This document shows, piece after piece, positions 61,684 to 64,000 of a stretch of DNA of 64,000 nucleotides. Under the pieces are notes generated by a model. The model did no database searches. It had not been told where the DNA came from and worked only from the letters and a program-made list of their open reading frames with translations. Position 1 is the first letter of the stretch. Every line of letters starts with the position of its first letter. Source of the stretch: Cranoglanis bouderius (taxonomy: Eukaryota; Chordata; Actinopteri; Siluriformes; Cranoglanididae); contig CM042548.1 of the NCBI GenBank assembly GCA_023630585.1, positions 3,884,527 through 3,948,526 of the forward strand, in the 5' to 3' direction. Both the position numbers and the translations under genes were made by a program.

Positions 61684-62218
61684 AAAATCATGGAGATCTA
61701 CTACTCTACCAAAAATGGAAATCCACTATTCTACAAAACACAGAGATCCACTACTCTACCAAACACTGAGATCTACTACTCTACCAAACATAGAGAACAA
61801 CTATTCTACCAATCATGGAGATCTCCTACTCTACCAAACATGGAAATCCATTATTCTCCCAAACATAGATATCTACTATTCCATCAAACACAGAGATCCA
61901 CTACTCTACCAAACACTGTGATCTACTACGCTACCAACCATAGAGATCAACTATTCTACCAAGCATGGAGATCCACTCTTCTACCAAAAATGGAGGTCCA
62001 CTATTCTCCCAAACATGGAGATCCAATGCTCTCCTAAACATGGAGATCTACTGCTCTCCCAAACATGGAGAACTACTCTATCCAACACAGAGATCCAGTA
62101 TTCTACCGAACACTGAGATCTTCTACTCTACCAAACATAGAGATCCACTATTCTACCAAGCATGGATATCCATTATTCTACCAAACATGACGATCTACTA
62201 CTCTATTACTGTACCAAA
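61684..62218 (+). repeat. 25-bp minisatellite, about 21 copies
   Basis: Unit CATGGAGATCTACTACTCTA + CCAAA, with variants ACAGAGATCC and TATTC. Because 25 is not a multiple of 3, all three frames are cycled, which creates long spurious Thr/Leu/Pro-rich frames. Confidence 0.92.
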
Positions 62219-63344
62219 GACAGCAACTCAACAGGACTAGGCAGGGAATAAATATTAAGGTCCTTGCAACTCGTCTGTGTGGTTTTTAAAAAATAGTTTA
62301 TATAATTTTAGGTCTATATATCACCAAGCGTACGGATAACCTGAGTCAGTCAGTCAGTGTTACCATGCTAACATTTAGTCAGTCAGTACAAATATGTTAC
62401 TGTGCTAAACATATTAAATCGTCCCTCATAACTGCTAGAAGCTCTTTGCTGTGCAGTTCTGTACTGTAATATAAATAACAGTAGAGTTGACTTGTGATGT
62501 GTAATCTACAGTGGTTAGCCTGATGTATATACAAATCGTTTGATTGGTTGTTGATGTTTCCTGAAGACTACTACTCTCCGTAGCCATTCACATCCTCTCT
62601 CTGCTCCATTCTCAGTACATCAGTGCTGCATTCAGCCACACTGTATTCATCTACTATTCTTCCTTGGAGCAGACAACTCAGCAATTACAGTTACGCGGAG
62701 TGCAATTATAGAGACAGGGCAGACACCAACACACACCCTCACACACGCACAATACTCACAGTTCCATGTATGGTTAGGGGAGTGAATGGTGGAGAATAAA
62801 CCTGTACAAATGCACAAGGTATTATACACTTTCTCACTGTCTCTCTCACTCTCATACACATAAACACACACCCACACACACTTCATATATGCAGATATAT
62901 GCATTGCTCACACATTTAATCAAAACACATCCCTGGGCCTTTCACACATCATAGATAGTCCAGTAAAACATTCATGCACACATGCGCACACACAGGATAA
63001 GAGTGGAAGTGAGAGGTGAGGGGTCAGTTAGATACAGCTCATCCGCAGTTAGAGCATAATGTACATGTGCACTGAAATATCTCTGGATCTTTTCTGGCTG
63101 TAATTCATGTTTTGGGCAATATAAATGCGCAAATATTTTACACAATGCCATTAGAGTTCATAATTACAATTTATACCAGCTAAATAGTCCTCGTTCATTC
63201 ATTCATTCATTTATTTATTCAGCTAGTCAGGATCGCAGTGGATGAAGAGCCTATCCTGGGAAACTGGATGCGAATCGGGGAGCCTGGAGCTGCAACACTA
63301 TTTGCTGTGAAACCGTGCCACCTCTATCAGTATCAGTAACCCTA

Positions 63345-63660
63345 TCAGTAAGGGTTCCAAGTAGAGCCATTTAAAGGGTAAGAGCCTTTCATTATCCATT
63401 ATTACGTAGTACAAACTTCAAATTATCTGTAATTATTGTCTTCTTAATATCTAATATCTGGTATTAGGGTACTAAAATTGAGTTACATTGTCTTGGTACT
63501 CGGTACAGAAAAAAAAGGGTTCTTCTTTAAGGGTTCATAGTATAATGAATGGTTTCTAGCCTAGCAAAAAGGTTCTACTTGGAACCCTCCTGATAAGATG
63601 CTCTCATAGGGTTCTACATAGAAATGTTAAGAGAACCCTTATGGGTTATTAATGGTAGTC
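63345..63660 (+). repeat. Dispersed GGTTCT/AACCC-type repeat
   Basis: Contains GGGTTCTTCTTTAAGGGTTC, AAAGGTTCTACTTGGAACCC and AGGGTTCTACATAGAAATG, with short inverted segments (GGTTCC/GGAACC). Similar wording to the gltpd2 intron 4 repeat. Confidence 0.55.
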
Positions 63661-64000
63661 AACATGTATTTTACTCTAAATATTTCAATACTCGCACTAA
63701 TTTCACATCCAAAACGCTCTCCAACTAACAAAACACAAAATACTCATCTCAAAATAGAGTAAATCGATAAAACTGACTAGCACTTGTTTTCTTCAGAGTA
63801 TAATAACTTTATAACAACATACTACATTATAGTAAAAACATTGTATTAGTTAAATCTCTGTTTCCCCCTGCACCCATCCGAAAAAATGTAATAGTAAATA
63901 TTAATAGTAAAATACAGCACAGTGGATGAGTTTTGTATATACAGTATATTGTAGTACATTATAGTAAATATATTGTAACTCACAGTTAATAGTTGTTTAC

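Larger units (their letters stand above)
58422..64000. other. Intergenic region upstream of nyap1
   Basis: No gene recognised. It holds a family U fragment, a SINE B copy, minisatellites (listed separately), a GA-rich stretch at 60870-60928, CA-rich patches at 62720-62880, and a probable SINE A tail fragment at 63215-63325 (AGCCTATCCTGGGAAACTGG). The stretch 59070-59160 (GAGCTGCTTTATTAGCC ... GAGAAATTTGCTG) resembles a common fish dispersed repeat. Confidence 0.55.

Noticed and set aside
61690..62037. 115-codon frame with Thr-Leu-Pro-Asn repeats
   Set aside because: The 25-bp minisatellite cycles all frames, so a long open frame with a 25-residue period is expected without selection.

Overview
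This window is nuclear DNA of a teleost fish. The evidence is four intron-split vertebrate genes with GT/AG junctions, a very high load of long dinucleotide microsatellites, degenerate Tc1/mariner elements, tRNA-derived SINEs and short non-autonomous DNA transposons of fish type. The mix of repeats looks like an ostariophysan, possibly a catfish, but that is an impression and not a proof.

Layout. (1) 478-7867, minus strand: complete chrne-like gene (nicotinic acetylcholine receptor epsilon/gamma-type subunit), 12 coding exons, 519 aa. (2) 11239-14441, plus strand: gltpd2-like gene, membrane-anchored glycolipid/ceramide-1-phosphate transfer-fold protein, 5 exons, 306 aa, transcribed divergently from chrne. 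A 29-bp minisatellite starts on its stop codon. (3) 20976-35577, minus strand: atp1b2-like gene (Na+/K+-ATPase beta-2 subunit), 7 exons, 284 aa, with a GC-rich promoter around 35.9-36.2 kb. (4) 45080-58421, minus strand: nyap1 (neuronal PI3K adaptor), 6 exons, 948 or 988 aa depending on the start. In all four models every junction is GT/AG and the phases close without a frameshift.

The rest is repeat-rich non-coding DNA. There are two Tc1-like elements with dead transposases (26480-27862 and 37930-39282), three copies of a SINE with a V-SINE-like core, two copies of a second tRNA-type SINE, several MITE-like elements, and at least eleven full or partial copies of one unclassified interspersed family. 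One of those copies carries a nested SINE. Minisatellites lie at 13.3-13.7, 14.4-15.0, 40.0-40.8, 60.2-60.4 and 61.7-62.2 kb. Tetranucleotide tracts lie at 1.2-1.7 and 55.7-56.6 kb.

The genes do not form a pathway. chrne acts at the neuromuscular junction, atp1b2 and nyap1 are mainly neural, and gltpd2 handles lipids. Their linkage is informative: human CHRNE and GLTPD2 are close neighbours on 17p13, ATP1B2 is also on 17p13, and NYAP1 is on 7q22. I found no new gene system. The most useful observations are (CT)n microsatellites acting as polypyrimidine tracts at four splice acceptors, a probable conserved N-terminal extension of NYAP1, and the minisatellite that includes the gltpd2 stop codon.
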